Assembly (NCBI RefSeq): GCF_000182645.1
Contig: NZ_ACQA01000001.1
Coordinates: forward strand, 496,001 to 560,000
Source: Brucella intermedia LMG 3301
GTDB lineage: Bacteria > Pseudomonadota > Alphaproteobacteria > Rhizobiales > Rhizobiaceae
DNA length: 64,000 nt
Reading direction: 5' to 3'
Below the pieces are notes generated by a model, which worked only from the letters and a program-made list of their open reading frames with translations, was not told where the DNA came from and did not search any database. The first letter of the stretch is position 1. The number at the start of each line of letters is the position of its first letter. The position numbers and the translations under genes are program-made. Below, piece by piece: positions 45,450-53,846 of this stretch.

Positions 45450-46739
45450 TCAGGCGTTCATACTTTTCTTGACCGCCCGCACCTCGCTATTGGCTCCCTT
45501 GGGAGCACTGTCGAGACGTTTAAGGCGTTTTTCTTCGGCCTCGATATAGTTGCGGGTCAGCGGAACAGATTCCTGCTTGTGGGCGATCTGGATGTGGAAC
45601 ACCATCATGTTCTGCCAGCGGAACGCGCTTTCCGATGCGGCCAGATAGAATTCCCACATCCGGCAGAAGCGCTCGTCATAAAGCGCTTTGGCCTTGTCGC
45701 GATTGGCCATGAACGCCTCTCGCCATGCTTTCAGTGTTTCGGCGTAATGCAGCCGCAGGATTTCTATGTCGGTGACATAGAGTCCAGCTTTCTCGATATG
45801 CGGCAGAACTTCCGAAAGCGCCGGAATATAACCGCCGGGGAAGATATATTTGCGGATGAATGGATTGGTCGCACCCGGCCCATCGGCCCGTCCGATGGCG
45901 TGCAGCAGAAAAACACCATCCGGCTTCATCAGCCGCGCGACATGCTGGAAATATTCAGCGAAATGCCCCACGCCGACATGTTCGAACATGCCCACCGAAA
46001 CAAGCCTGTCAAACTTGTCGTCGATGTTGCGATAATCGGTCAGCTCGAATTTCGCCCTGTCGGCCAGCCCCTCATCCCTTGCGCGCTGGTTGGCGATGGC
46101 GTGCTGCTCTTCGGACAAGGTTACGCCTGTGACATTGGCCTTGAGGTGGCGAGCCAGATAAAGCCCCATGCCGCCCCAGCCGCAGCCGATATCGAGAACC
46201 TTGTCGCCCTCCTTTACCAGCATCTTGGCGGCGATGTGGCGTTTCTTGGCGAGCTGCGCTTCGGCAAGCGTGGCGTTCGGCGGATCGAAATAGGCGCAGG
46301 AATACTGCTTGTCGGGATCGAGAAACAGGTCGTAAAGCTCGCCCGAGAGATCGTAGTGACTTTTGATATTGCTCGACGAACGCGAAATCGTGTTCATCTG
46401 CTGGAAGCGGCGGAAGAGCACGCGCAGTTTTCCGGCGGCTTTCATCCATGGCTCGGTCGCTGCCGTCGGCCCGGTGTTTTCGAACACCACCTGAAGCAGC
46501 GTATAGATATCGCCTTCCAGGAAATCGATCTCGCCATCCATGAAACATTCGGCAAGCTTCAGTTCCGGGTCGAGCGCAACGGCGCGCTCGGCGTGCTTGG
46601 TCTTGAACTGAACATGAACCGGCGCGCCGGTCTTGTCGCCATACTGAAATCGCGACCCCTCCGAATCGGTGACCGTCAGGTCACCGGTTTTAATCATATG
46701 CGAAAGAACAGTACGCAACATTCCATACATCGGCCCCAT
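45450..46739 (-). CDS. cfa: Cyclopropane-fatty-acyl-phospholipid synthase family protein
   Basis: A 429-residue SAM-dependent methyltransferase that adds a methylene bridge across double bonds of membrane phospholipid acyl chains. The N-terminal domain (~1-130) is typical of the longer Cfa group. SAM motif I is KVLDIGCGWGGMGLYLARHL near residues 180-199, with YSCAYFDPPNATLAEAQ before it and FDRLVSVGMFEHVGVGHFAE after. Two ATGs are possible: 46739 has the ribosome site very close, while 46730 (MYGMLRTV) has GAGGAG at a better distance. The gene lies between rplI and dnaB, an unusual place. Confidence 0.92.
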   Translation of the reverse strand: MGPMYGMLRTVLSHMIKTGDLTVTDSEGSRFQYGDKTGAPVHVQFKTKHAERAVALDPELKLAECFMDGEIDFLEGDIYTLLQVVFENTGPTAATEPWMKAAGKLRVLFRRFQQMNTISRSSSNIKSHYDLSGELYDLFLDPDKQYSCAYFDPPNATLAEAQLAKKRHIAAKMLVKEGDKVLDIGCGWGGMGLYLARHLKANVTGVTLSEEQHAIANQRARDEGLADRAKFELTDYRNIDDKFDRLVSVGMFEHVGVGHFAEYFQHVARLMKPDGVFLLHAIGRADGPGATNPFIRKYIFPGGYIPALSEVLPHIEKAGLYVTDIEILRLHYAETLKAWREAFMANRDKAKALYDERFCRMWEFYLAASESAFRWQNMMVFHIQIAHKQESVPLTRNYIEAEEKRLKRLDSAPKGANSEVRAVKKSMNA

Positions 46740-47054
46740 CTCCTCTCCAGGATTGAAGCGAGTGCACGTCCATGCGTTTGCATGGCAGGCGGCGGTGCAA
46801 GGTATCAGAGCCGCTCTGTCATCAGATTTCAGGCAATATCCCAGTCGGTCAATCGGCCTTGGGAAAGCCCAAGCAACGCAGACGTTTCCGTCGGCACCCT
46901 CTGCAATCCAACACTAATGAACAGAATAGGGAGTTTTACCGATCTGAAAAGAGAAAATGCCCGGCGAAGGCCGCCGGGCATGATCATATAAAGTTTACCA
47001 CGATGGGAATGAGCGACGCTTGGCCGGGCATTCCCACGGATAATAGGTGGCTAA
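46740..47054. other. 315-base spacer between rplI and cfa
   Basis: It contains the rplI terminator at 46946-46981 and then, towards cfa, sequence with no recognisable gene or repeat; it should include the cfa promoter. Confidence 0.55.
46946..46981 (-). terminator. Rho-independent terminator of the ribosomal protein operon
   Basis: A perfect ten-base stem ATGCCCGGCG/CGCCGGGCAT with loop AAGGC, followed leftwards by TTTTCTCTTTT. Confidence 0.92.
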
Positions 47055-47624
47055 TTAAGCCTGATCTTCAGCTTCGTCTTCGTCGTCGAAAACTTCTTCC
47101 GACAGAGGCTGTTCTTCGATGCCGTAGATGGCTTCGATCGAGGTCAGGTCTTCACCCTTTGCCTGACGTTCGGCTTCTTCAGTCGAACGGGCGATGTTGA
47201 CGGTTACCTGAACCTGAACTTCCGGATGCAGCGAAATCGAGACTTCGTGCAGGCCGATCGTCTTGATCGGGTGGTTCAGTTCAACCTGGTTGCGGTGCAG
47301 GGTAAAGCCGTTGGCCGAAATGATTTCGGCAATGTCACGGGTCGAAACGGAACCGTAGAGCTGGCCGGTTTCACCAGCCGAACGCACGACGATGAAGCTT
47401 TCGCCATTGAGCTTTTCAGCAACGGCACTGGCTTCGTTCTTGCGTTCCAGGTTCTGGGCTTCGAGCTGGGCGCGCTGGCCTTCGAACTTCTTCTTGTTGG
47501 CTTCGTTGGCACGAAGAGCCTTGCCCTGCGGGAGCAGGAAGTTACGGGCATAGCCATCCTTGACCTTGACGGTTTCGCCCATCTGGCCGAGGCGGCCAAT
47601 GCGTTCCAGAAGAATGACTTCCAT
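47055..47624 (-). CDS. rplI: 50S ribosomal protein L9
   Basis: A 189-residue L9. The N-terminal domain starts [20 protein letters not shown], with the signature [17 protein letters not shown] at residues ~25-41. A long connecting helix and the C-terminal rRNA-binding domain follow, and an acidic extension ([10 protein letters not shown]) is typical of alphaproteobacteria. It is the last gene of rpsF-rpsR-DUF2232-rplI, ending at a strong terminator. Confidence 0.97.
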   Translation of the reverse strand: MEVILLERIGRLGQMGETVKVKDGYARNFLLPQGKALRANEANKKKFEGQRAQLEAQNLERKNEASAVAEKLNGESFIVVRSAGETGQLYGSVSTRDIAEIISANGFTLHRNQVELNHPIKTIGLHEVSISLHPEVQVQVTVNIARSTEEAERQAKGEDLTSIEAIYGIEEQPLSEEVFDDEDEAEDQA

Positions 47625-47654
47625 TGGAGTTTCCTTTCGAGTTTCTGATCGGGT

Positions 47655-48630
47655 TTACTGACTGTCGGCGCCAGGCATTTTCGAAACCGGCGCGCCGCGC
47701 GAAGTGTCGAAAAGTCCGAGAACCATGAAGATGAAAAGCAGGAATGCGAAAAGTATGATCGCAAAGTAGGCAAGCCACAGCGCCACCGGGCGCCAGACCT
47801 TGCCGCGTGTGCGAAAATGCATGATGGCAAGACCTGACATCATGAAGCCTGCGCTGAGAGCGCCGGCGATGACGGTCGCAATCAATCCGGGCGCCGCCGG
47901 GAAGAAATGCGACCGCAAGAGCGACCGCGAAGACAAGCAAAGCCGGGCGCGGCATGCGCAGCGTCGCGGGCCAGTCGTCACGCGGACGGCGCAGGCGACC
48001 CGACATCGAGATCAGGCGCTGCGCCAGATAAAGATTGCCAACGAGAATAGCGAGGCAGGTTGCCGGCTGGATTGCAGGCAAGACGACCATCAGGAGCGCG
48101 GTCACATTGTCCCGAATGTCTTCGCTGGCCGTGAACTGGGGATCGGCTTCCGCAAGTTGGTCGATAAGGGTGCTAGCGAGTTCGCGCGCCATGTCCGGGC
48201 CGAACCCAAGAATGGCGCCGATGACGATGAAGCTGAGCGCCACCATCAGGGCAAGGCGGAAGATGATGTCCGACAGCGGATACCAGACCAGAATATCCTT
48301 CGGTCCGCCGAGTTCTTCCGCTGGCCGTGCGAGGCCGGAAAGATACGCTCCCGTCGCCGCAGGTACGAAGCTCGTCAACGCCATCAGGAGTGCTGCGATC
48401 GGAACAGCGACTACGCCGACGGCAACCGTGGCGGTGGCGGCGGCAACGATACCGGCGCTCGACCCCCAGCCAAGGGCAACGACGAAGATGGGAAGCGGTG
48501 TCAGGAAATAGAGAACCATGGCCATGGCGGCGGCCATCGCGCCACCTTGCATGATGACGCCGGACGACATCAAGGCCGAGGCAAGCCCCGCCAATATGCC
48601 GATACCGATAATGGTTCCATTGAATTTCAT
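47655..48630 (-). pseudogene. DUF2232 membrane protein gene with a +1 frameshift
   Basis: The first ~243 codons from ATG 48630 (MKFNGTIIGIGILAGLASAL) encode a polytopic protein with repeated hydrophobic helices, as in the DUF2232/YybS-like protein between rpsR and rplI of alphaproteobacteria. After LAVAFLPGG the reading frame becomes arginine-rich nonsense. The next frame, from APGLIATVIAGALSAGFMMS to SKMPGADSQ at 47655, carries the expected last helices. Total length is 976 bases, one more than a multiple of three, and removing one G near 47889-47903 restores a 324-residue protein. It is either a real inactivating insertion in a GC-rich run or a sequencing error. Confidence 0.85.
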
Positions 48631-48769
48631 CAGTTTCGCTGTCCTGCTCCGGTCTGGCCGGTTCGTGCAGTTAGAGGACCCTGCCCCAACTCGGGTTTTT
48701 GGTACATCCGCTACGCCCATCGCAACGGAGGAAACGGGAGGAGGCGAACCACCTCCCGAATTCGTGTTC

Positions 48770-49018
48770 TTACTTCACAACGTAAGGCAGCAGGCCGAGG
48801 AAACGGGCGCGCTTGATCGCCTTGGCGAGTTCACGCTGCTTCTTCTGGCTGACGGCCGTAATACGGGAAGGAACGATCTTGCCGCGTTCGGAAATGTAAC
48901 GCTGCAGAAGCTTGATGTCCTTGTAGTCGATCTTCGGTGCGTTTGCGCCGGAGAACGGGCACGTCTTGCGACGGCGATGGAAAGGACGACGGGTCGGGAT
49001 CTGATTGATATCAACCAT
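48770..49018 (-). CDS. rpsR: 30S ribosomal protein S18
   Basis: An 82-residue S18. [20 protein letters not shown] is the N-terminal signature, followed by [20 protein letters not shown] and the C-terminal [20 protein letters not shown]. It pairs with S6 in the 30S platform. Its ATG lies two bases after the rpsF stop. Confidence 0.98.
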   Translation of the reverse strand: MVDINQIPTRRPFHRRRKTCPFSGANAPKIDYKDIKLLQRYISERGKIVPSRITAVSQKKQRELAKAIKRARFLGLLPYVVK

Positions 49019-49020
49019 GA

Positions 49021-49467
49021 TTATGCTCCTTCACCAACTTCGTTGTCGCGCGGGCGACGCGGGCCGCGATCACCGCGATCGCCACGGTCGAAACCACCTT
49101 CACGGCGGCGCGGACGATCATCACCATCGCGTTCGCGACGGTCGTCACGGCGGGTGAGCATGGCCGACTGGCCTTCTTCATGTTCGTCAACGCGAACGGT
49201 GAGGAAACGAAGAACGTCTTCGTTGATACGCATCTGGCGTTCCATTTCGGCAACGGCTGCAGCCGGAGCGTCGATGTTCACGAGCGTGTAATACGCCTTG
49301 CGATTCTTCTTGATGCGGTAGGTGAGGGGACGCAGACCCCAGCTTTCGACCTTACCGACCTTGCCGCCATTAGCTTCGAGGACACCCTTGTACTGTTCGA
49401 CGAGAGCGTCGACCTGCTGCTGGGAAATGTCCTGGCGGGCAAGAAGCACATGTTCATAAAGAGCCAT
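49021..49467 (-). CDS. rpsF: 30S ribosomal protein S6
   Basis: A 148-residue S6. The domain is at residues 1-100: [20 protein letters not shown], then [20 protein letters not shown] basic/acidic repetitive tail with DRGDRGDRG follows, common in alphaproteobacterial S6. I start at 49467 (MALYEHV); the frame extends to 49503 but the added residues are not S6-like. It is the first gene of the ribosomal operon and divergent from fabD. Confidence 0.97.
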   Translation of the reverse strand: MALYEHVLLARQDISQQQVDALVEQYKGVLEANGGKVGKVESWGLRPLTYRIKKNRKAYYTLVNIDAPAAAVAEMERQMRINEDVLRFLTVRVDEHEEGQSAMLTRRDDRRERDGDDRPRRREGGFDRGDRGDRGPRRPRDNEVGEGA

Positions 49468-49628
49468 TGGCTTTGCCTTTCTTCTGTTACAACATGCTAA
49501 CACCAGCGGCTAAGCCTCTGCGACTTCTCTTGATCCGGCAGGCCGGAGAAGAAAGGACGCGCAACTTGAGACGGTCGAGAGCGGAGACACGGGAGGCAGA
49601 AGCGCTTATGACTTCTACGGACAATAGC

Positions 49629-49640
49629 GCAATTAATTGC
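49629..49640. promoter_or_regulatory. Palindrome GCAATTAATTGC, distal copy
   Basis: A perfect 12-base palindrome flanked by C and A. The same sequence recurs at 49799-49810. It lies about 190 bases before fabD and 160 before rpsF, so it may be an operator for either. Confidence 0.55.
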
Positions 49641-49797
49641 ACTGTTTGACCGGCCCTCCGTTCAGCCCCCAGCTGGTGCCGAGCAATGAACGGGCGGCTA
49701 TTACGTGTTTTTCCCCGGCTTTGCAAGGCGCAAACGACACAAAAACCGGGAAATACTTGACTTTGCTGCCCGCGCTGGGGCACATCGCGCCAAATTG

Positions 49798-49811
49798 TGC
49801 AATTAATTGCA
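49798..49811. promoter_or_regulatory. Palindrome TGCAATTAATTGCA, fabD-proximal copy
   Basis: A perfect 14-base palindrome ending 18 bases before the fabD ATG, placed where a bound protein would block early transcription or the ribosome site. Its regulator is unknown. Confidence 0.6.
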
Positions 49812-49829
49812 AAGATGAAAGAGGTTTTC

Positions 49830-50774
49830 ATGGCGGTAGCATTCACTTTTCCCGGGCAGGGCAGCCAGGCTGTAGGCATGGGCAAGGCTCTGGCAGAGCA
49901 GTTTGCAGAAGCGCGTGCTGTTTTCGAGGAAGTGGACGCGGCACTGGGCGAAAAGCTTTCCGCTACCATGTTCGAGGGACCGGAAGACGTACTGACGCTG
50001 ACCGCTAATGCCCAGCCTGCGCTGATGGCGGTCTCGATGGCCGTGCTGCGGGTCATGGAAGCGCGCGGCTTTTCCCTGAAGGATAAGGTTTCCTACGTCG
50101 CCGGGCATTCGCTTGGTGAATATTCCGCGCTTTGCGCGGCAGGAACATTCTCGCTTGCCGATACGGCACGTCTCCTGCGCATCCGAGGCAACGCGATGCA
50201 GAAAGCCGTTCCCGTCGGCGAAGGCGCCATGGCGGCCATCATCGGTCTGGAGCATGGCGACGTGGAAGCTGTCTGTGCAGAAGCAAAATCCTCGGGCTCG
50301 GTCCAGATCGCCAATGACAATGGCGGTGGTCAGCTCGTTATTTCCGGCTCCAAGGCTGCGGTCGAACTGGCTGCCGGGCTGGCGTCCGAAAAAGGTGCCA
50401 AGCGCGCCATCATGCTGCCGGTGTCCGCGCCCTTCCATTCGACTTTGATGGGGCCTGCCGCTGACGCCATGCGCGAAGCGCTCGCTTCGGTCGAAAAGCA
50501 CAATCCAATCGTTCCGCTTATCGCCAATGTGCGCGCAGCGCCCGCCACCGATGCCAACGAGATTGCCGATCTACTCGTCGAGCAGGTCACGGGTCAGGTG
50601 CGCTGGCGTGAAACTGTCGAATGGTTTGCGACCAATGGCGTCACCACGCTTTATGAAGTAGGTTCGGGCAAGGTTCTGACCGGTCTGGCGCGCCGCATCT
50701 CGAAGGATGTGGCTGGCGTGGCTGTCGGTTCGGCTGAAGAAATCGAAGCGGCGCTCGCCGCCCTCAACGCTTAA
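49830..50774 (+). CDS. fabD: Malonyl-CoA:ACP transacylase
   Basis: A 314-residue FabD that loads malonyl groups onto ACP. FTFPGQGSQAVGMGKAL opens the protein, the nucleophile is Ser in VAGHSLGEYSALCAAG near residues 90-105, and the catalytic His is in VSAPFHSTLMGPAAD near 200. ATG at 49830 follows GAGG by six bases. First gene of fabD-fabG-acpP-fabF; fabG begins 13 bases after its stop. Confidence 0.97.
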   Translation: MAVAFTFPGQGSQAVGMGKALAEQFAEARAVFEEVDAALGEKLSATMFEGPEDVLTLTANAQPALMAVSMAVLRVMEARGFSLKDKVSYVAGHSLGEYSALCAAGTFSLADTARLLRIRGNAMQKAVPVGEGAMAAIIGLEHGDVEAVCAEAKSSGSVQIANDNGGGQLVISGSKAAVELAAGLASEKGAKRAIMLPVSAPFHSTLMGPAADAMREALASVEKHNPIVPLIANVRAAPATDANEIADLLVEQVTGQVRWRETVEWFATNGVTTLYEVGSGKVLTGLARRISKDVAGVAVGSAEEIEAALAALNA

Positions 50775-50786
50775 AAGGGACTTCGC

Positions 50787-51524
50787 ATGTTTGATCTGAC
50801 TGGCCGCAAGGCTCTGGTAACCGGCGCAACCGGCGGCCTCGGTGAAGCGATTGCCCGCGCACTTCATGCGCAGGGCGCAATCGTGGGCTTGCATGGCACG
50901 CGTGAGGAAAAGCTGAAAGAACTTGCCGCTGAACTTGGCGACCGCACCTTCATCTTTCCGGCCAATCTTTCCGACCGCGAAGCTGTAAAGGCCCTCGGCC
51001 AGAAGGCCGAAGAGGAGATGGGCGGCGTCGACATTCTGGTCAACAATGCCGGGATTACCCGCGACGGGCTCTTCGTTCGCATGAGCGACGAGGACTGGGA
51101 TGCCGTGTTGAACGTCAACCTGACGTCCGTCTTCAACCTGACGCGCGAACTGACCCATCCCATGATGCGCCGCCGCAATGGCCGCATCATCAACATCACC
51201 TCCATCGTTGGCGTCACCGGTAACCCCGGCCAGGCGAATTACTGTGCATCGAAGGCAGGGCTGATCGGCTTCTCCAAGTCGCTGGCGCAGGAAATCGCAA
51301 GCCGCAATGTTACAGTGAACTGCATCGCTCCGGGCTTCATCGAATCGGCCATGACCGACAAGCTGAACGAAAAGCAGAAGGATGCGATCATGAGCAATAT
51401 CCCCATGAAGCGCATGGGCGTTGGGGGCGATATTGCTGCTGCCGTCGTCTATCTGGCAAGCGATGAGGCAGCTTATGTGACCGGCCAGACCCTGCACGTC
51501 AATGGTGGCATGGCCATGATCTAA
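50787..51524 (+). CDS. fabG: 3-oxoacyl-[acyl-carrier-protein] reductase
   Basis: A 245-residue NADPH-dependent SDR that reduces 3-ketoacyl-ACP. TGATGGLGEAIARAL is the cofactor motif (residues ~12-26), NNAGITRDGL is typical of FabG, the catalytic Ser is in INITSIVGVTGNPG and the YxxxK in NYCASKAG near 151-158. The C-terminus VTGQTLHVNGGMAMI matches FabG. It is 13 bases downstream of fabD. Confidence 0.97.
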   Translation: MFDLTGRKALVTGATGGLGEAIARALHAQGAIVGLHGTREEKLKELAAELGDRTFIFPANLSDREAVKALGQKAEEEMGGVDILVNNAGITRDGLFVRMSDEDWDAVLNVNLTSVFNLTRELTHPMMRRRNGRIINITSIVGVTGNPGQANYCASKAGLIGFSKSLAQEIASRNVTVNCIAPGFIESAMTDKLNEKQKDAIMSNIPMKRMGVGGDIAAAVVYLASDEAAYVTGQTLHVNGGMAMI

Positions 51525-51527
51525 CCC

Positions 51528-51582
51528 TCCTTCTCCCCTCGATTATGGTATAAAATGCCTTAATACGGGGGGTGGAGAAGGA
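51528..51582 (+). terminator. Weak hairpin after fabG
   Basis: TCCTTCTCC (51528-51536) pairs with GGAGAAGGA (51574-51582) over a long loop, followed by AAAAGGCGC and no uridine tract. It may reduce readthrough into acpP, which is highly expressed from its own promoter in other bacteria. Confidence 0.35.
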
Positions 51583-51800
51583 AAAGGCGCTTTGCCTTGC
51601 TCAAGAAGCATGGTAATGCGCCCATCGAGAATTGCGGCATTCTGAGTAGAAGCGCTGCGATCCTGTTCCGAAAGGAATATCCACAGGATGACTGTCCGGG
51701 CGGCTTCGCTCGAAACTTGGCAGACATCTTATAACTTGATTACAATCCTGCATGCCGCTAACCAAGGCAGAGCAACAAACACACAGGTCGAGGTTCCGAC

Positions 51801-52037
51801 ATGAGCGATACCGCAGAGCGCGTCAAGAAAATCGTTGTTGAACATCTGGGCGTAGATGCCGACAAGGTCACGGAAGGCGCAAGCTTCATCGATGACCTCG
51901 GCGCAGACAGCCTCGACACGGTCGAGCTGGTCATGGCTTTCGAAGAAGAATTCGGCGTTGAAATTCCTGACGACGCTGCCGAAACGATCCTCACGGTCGG
52001 CGACGCTGTGAAGTTCATCGACAAGGCTTCTGCCTAA
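51801..52037 (+). CDS. acpP: Acyl carrier protein
   Basis: A 78-residue acidic four-helix carrier of fatty-acid intermediates. Ser37 in [20 protein letters not shown] receives the phosphopantetheine arm. [20 protein letters not shown] is the C-terminal helix. A 276-base spacer after fabG gives room for its own promoter. Confidence 0.98.
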   Translation: MSDTAERVKKIVVEHLGVDADKVTEGASFIDDLGADSLDTVELVMAFEEEFGVEIPDDAAETILTVGDAVKFIDKASA

Positions 52038-52054
52038 TCTGAACTTGAGCATTG

Positions 52055-52090
52055 GGCTGGGGTTCTCGCGAATCCCGGCCCTGCTTGTCT
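52055..52090 (+). terminator. Probable terminator after acpP
   Basis: GGCTGGGGTT/AATCCCGGCC (52055-52064 and 52071-52080) forms a ten-pair RNA stem with two G-U pairs and a six-base loop. CTGCTTGTCTTT follows, only partly uridine-rich. Confidence 0.55.
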
Positions 52091-52316
52091 TTGGCTGTTT
52101 CTTTCGTATTCACGGTCGAAACGCACATGCACAAAGGTCCGTTCGAGGCCTGTTGTGAATCTGTCCGAACGCTGGTCGAGAACGCGTTCGATATGGCAGG
52201 CTCCGGTATTAACAATTGGAGCACCATCCCTTTCAGTCAGGCCCGGACATATGTTCTGCCGGTTAAAGCCTGCGGGGCGCGGTGCTTGTGACATAACAGA
52301 ATTTTAAGGGGTGGAT

Positions 52317-53576
52317 ATGAGGCGTGTCGTCATCACCGGTCTTGGTCTGGTGTCGCCGCTTGCCAGCGGTGTCGAAGAGACCTGGAAGCGTCTTATTGCC
52401 GGTGAAAGCGGTGCTCGCCGCATCACGGAATTTGAAGTTGATGATCTGGCCTGCCAGATTGCCTGCCGCGTCCCGGTTGGCGATGGCACCAATGGCACCT
52501 TCAATGCCGACCTCCATATGGAGCCGAAGGAACAGCGCAAGGTTGATCCTTTCATCGTTTATGCCGTCGGCGCTGCCGATCAGGCGCTGGACGACGCCAA
52601 CTGGCATCCAGAAAGCGACGAAGACCAGGTTCGCACCGGCGTTCTTATCGGTTCCGGCATCGGCGGCATCGAAGGCATCGTCGAAGCGGGCTATACGCTG
52701 CGCGACAAGGGTCCGCGACGCATCTCGCCATTCTTTATTCCCGGCCGTCTGATCAATCTGGCTTCCGGCCATGTTTCCATCAAGCACAAGCTGCGCGGCC
52801 CGAACCACGCGGTCGTCACCGCCTGCTCGACCGGCGCGCACGCCATTGGCGACGCTGCCCGCCTGATCGCTTTCGGCGATGCGGATGTGATGGTCGCTGG
52901 CGGTACGGAATCCCCGGTAAGCCGCATCTCGCTTGCAGGCTTCGCTGCCTGCAAGGCGCTCTCCACGAAGCGCAACGATGACCCGACCGCGGCATCGCGT
53001 CCTTATGATGAAGACCGCGACGGCTTTGTCATGGGTGAAGGTGCGGGCGTTGTGGTTCTTGAGGAGCTTGAACACGCTTTGGCGCGCGGCGCGAAGATCT
53101 ATGCCGAAGTCATCGGTTATGGTCTTTCCGGCGATGCTTACCACATCACCGCTCCAAGCGAGAACGGCGAGGGTGCGCAGCGCTGCATGGAAATGGCCAT
53201 CAAGCGCGCCGGAATCACGCCGGACCAGATCGACTACATCAATGCGCATGGCACTTCGACCATGGCCGATACCATCGAACTGGGCGCTGTCGAGCGCGTG
53301 GTTGGCGACGCCGCGTCGAAAGTTTCGATGTCTTCGACCAAGTCGTCCATCGGTCACCTGCTGGGTGCTGCTGGTGCTGCCGAGGCGATTTTCTCGACGC
53401 TTGCCATCCGCGATAACATCGCGCCTGCGACGCTCAATCTGGACAATCCTGCGGTCTCCACGAAGATCGATCTGGTTCCACACAAGGCCCGTGAACGCAA
53501 GATCGATGTGGCGCTGTCGAACTCCTTCGGGTTCGGCGGAACCAATGCTTCGCTGATCCTGCGCCGATATTCCTGA
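52317..53576 (+). CDS. fabF: 3-oxoacyl-[acyl-carrier-protein] synthase II
   Basis: A 419-residue condensing enzyme that extends acyl chains, including the palmitoleate-to-vaccenate step. MRRVVITGLGLVSPLASGVE is the start. The catalytic Cys is in VTACSTGAHAIGDA near residue 168. The two His are in NAHGTSTMADTIELGA near 308 and SSIGHLLGAAGAAEAI near 345. ATG at 52317 is taken rather than GTG at 52311 because AAGGGG is at the right distance. Ends at a strong terminator. Confidence 0.96.
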   Translation: MRRVVITGLGLVSPLASGVEETWKRLIAGESGARRITEFEVDDLACQIACRVPVGDGTNGTFNADLHMEPKEQRKVDPFIVYAVGAADQALDDANWHPESDEDQVRTGVLIGSGIGGIEGIVEAGYTLRDKGPRRISPFFIPGRLINLASGHVSIKHKLRGPNHAVVTACSTGAHAIGDAARLIAFGDADVMVAGGTESPVSRISLAGFAACKALSTKRNDDPTAASRPYDEDRDGFVMGEGAGVVVLEELEHALARGAKIYAEVIGYGLSGDAYHITAPSENGEGAQRCMEMAIKRAGITPDQIDYINAHGTSTMADTIELGAVERVVGDAASKVSMSSTKSSIGHLLGAAGAAEAIFSTLAIRDNIAPATLNLDNPAVSTKIDLVPHKARERKIDVALSNSFGFGGTNASLILRRYS

Positions 53577-53605
53577 TCGGTATTGCTGAAATAAATCTCG
53601 GAATC

Positions 53606-53634
53606 AAAAAACGCGGGGATTTCTCCGCGTTTTT
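53606..53634 (+). terminator. Rho-independent terminator after fabF
   Basis: AAAAACGCGG/CCGCGTTTTT (53606-53615 and 53625-53634) with a nine-base loop; the right arm itself supplies the uridine run. Confidence 0.93.
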
Positions 53635-53846
53635 GCCAAAATATAACCGGATGCGATGTTTAAAATTGTGAACACCGGTTAGTGTGGTCGCAACTCCGAA
53701 GAGTTTCATCCGCTCTGACGAAATTAAGTGCATAGCCGTTCTGGGCGGCATTCGACGGAAATGTCGGAAGCTGCGCCAAAAAAGATAGACGGAGCTTTTC
53801 GTATAGTTTGGCTGAACTATTCAGGGCTCTGGACCGAGGTGATTGA

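Larger units (their letters stand above)
49468..49829. other. 362-base divergent promoter region between rpsF and fabD
   Basis: No gene is seen here. It includes two copies of the palindrome GCAATTAATTGC, at 49629-49640 and 49798-49811, one towards each side of the fabD promoter region, and AT-rich segments that could hold promoters for both directions. Confidence 0.6.

Noticed and set aside
49468..49560. S6:S18-binding leader in the rpsF mRNA
   Set aside because: I could not draw the characteristic bulged stem with certainty, so it is not claimed.
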